Shown here one piece after another: positions 63,099 to 64,000 of a stretch of DNA of 64,000 nucleotides (within the stretch, counting starts at the first letter, position 1; each line of letters opens with the position of its first letter). The stretch is from assembly GCA_013115135.1 (NCBI GenBank), contig JABANP010000154.1:40392-104391 (forward strand). Reading direction: 5' to 3'. The notes beneath the pieces are model-generated. The model was not told the origin of the DNA. It saw only the letters and a list, made by a program, of their open reading frames with translations, and did no database searches. This stretch comes from Perkinsus olseni (taxonomy: Eukaryota; Perkinsozoa; Perkinsida; Perkinsidae). The position numbers and the translations under genes are program-made.

Positions 63099-64000
63099 TT
63101 AACTCATTATACGTTGACGTACCCTTTACTGTAACGGCGATGGGTCATGATGGTAATTTGCAGTAGTATTCAGGTATCGTATTTGAATAACCTGAGCAAT
63201 ATTATATGTCCTCTTCGTAGTATCTTCAACCGCCCATGAATTTGATGTGATGTGTGTGTTACTATGCAGCATCCCTTGTGTCTACCCAGGCCAGACTCAA
63301 TAAGGATCTTCGGGGTTACATCTGAGCATCCGGCAATTGATGGGCTAACTGCCAAGTGAATGTTGGATCGATTTGCTGATGGAATAATGCTACCTCAAGG
63401 GCATACCAAAACGCACTACAAATCCTGCGTAACGCAGGCTGCGTCACGCCTCATGTCCATGTGATGTGGTAGAAGTGACATGGAGCTAACGTGATTCCCC
63501 CGTCGCATGGCCCTTATCGGCCGGTGAGCGCCCGAAGCTAATCTACTGCCTATGGCAATTTCCCTTGGCGAGCGCTGCGCTGGTACGTGCGAGCGTTGTT
63601 TAGTTCTCCTGATCCTTCTTTACACGGGGATTTTGGAGCTGCTGCTCCTGCTCATGGTGGAAAGGCGGCGTGATAGCTCGTCTATGATGGCGTAATAATA
63701 ATGCTAAGCAATGCCCATGTGACTCACCACTGGTGAGGGACATTCACCATCATATAATGGGGGCCAGCCTAAGGCGGGTGTATTGAATCAGCTGTTGAAT
63801 CACGGATAGACTCGAATAAATTACGGTACAATTTGATAAGGAATTAGCCTAATAAATTACGACGGAACATATACATGGATTGATATGGTACATACGACAG
63901 CCCCATGAAGGGCAGAGACTAGTTCCGCCCCCGACCATCATGGTCGGACCATGGGAATCATTTCGCCTCCACTAGGCTGTGATAGAGTTATTAGCCTCTT
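63099..64000. other. 3' flank, nothing recognised
   Basis: No supported gene to the end of the window. Confidence 0.4.

Overview
This is a eukaryotic nuclear window. It has no operons or ribosome-binding sites. Conserved proteins are assembled from short exons separated by mostly 30-170 nt GT-AG introns, which occur in all three phases. The mix includes an IFT139-like ciliary protein, alveolate-style kinases and AAA proteins, family-17 glycosyltransferases and clusters of orphan secreted proteins. It suggests an alveolate protist, most likely a Perkinsus-type (perkinsozoan) parasite. The organism assignment is inference. Several conserved exons are broken by single-base shifts, which look more like assembly indels than biology.

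Layout: 0.2-3.3 kb is an element with 291-bp inverted repeats enclosing a broken orphan gene (family X, member 1). A coiled-coil gene (3.5-4.5 kb) and a Bax-inhibitor/TMBIM membrane protein (5.2-6.2 kb, minus) follow. Next come a possible secreted protein (6.9-7.2 kb), a duplicated exon (8.0 and 10.7 kb) and X member 2 (9.3-10.1 kb). From 11.9 to 14.5 kb lies a WRNIP1/MgsA DNA-repair ATPase. Two tandem GT17 glycosyltransferases occupy 15.2-21.7 kb (minus); a tRNA-Arg(ACG) lies antisense inside an intron of the second. The ribosome-biogenesis ATPase NVL/Rix7 (22.1-26.0 kb, minus) is divergent from a small single-pass membrane protein (26.4-27.1 kb). After poorly resolved genes (27.7-29.9 kb) come an Aurora-like kinase (30.1-32.4 kb, minus) and a phosphoglucomutase (32.6-34.3 kb, minus). 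Then follow a proline-rich orphan (34.7-36.1 kb), a MAP3K-type kinase (36.3-39.8 kb) and a coiled-coil/WW/B-box protein (40.6-45.6 kb). The last third holds three short cysteine-rich secreted proteins (46.1, 49.1 and 55.9 kb), a calpain-like protein whose catalytic Cys appears replaced (52-54.3 kb), the C-terminal part of IFT139 (57-60 kb, minus) and X members 3 and 4 in tandem (61.3-63.1 kb).

The housekeeping genes are unrelated in function and give no sign of co-regulation. The distinctive content is two lineage-specific secreted or potentially secreted families: family X (four copies, two conserved Cys pairs, one intron at a fixed position) and the short MKY-type Cys-rich peptides. There is also repeat activity: 291-bp inverted repeats, a roughly 113-bp MITE family sitting in introns, and a recurring palindromic GTATCTT/AAGATAC motif at intron ends. 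Most intergenic stretches show nothing recognisable.
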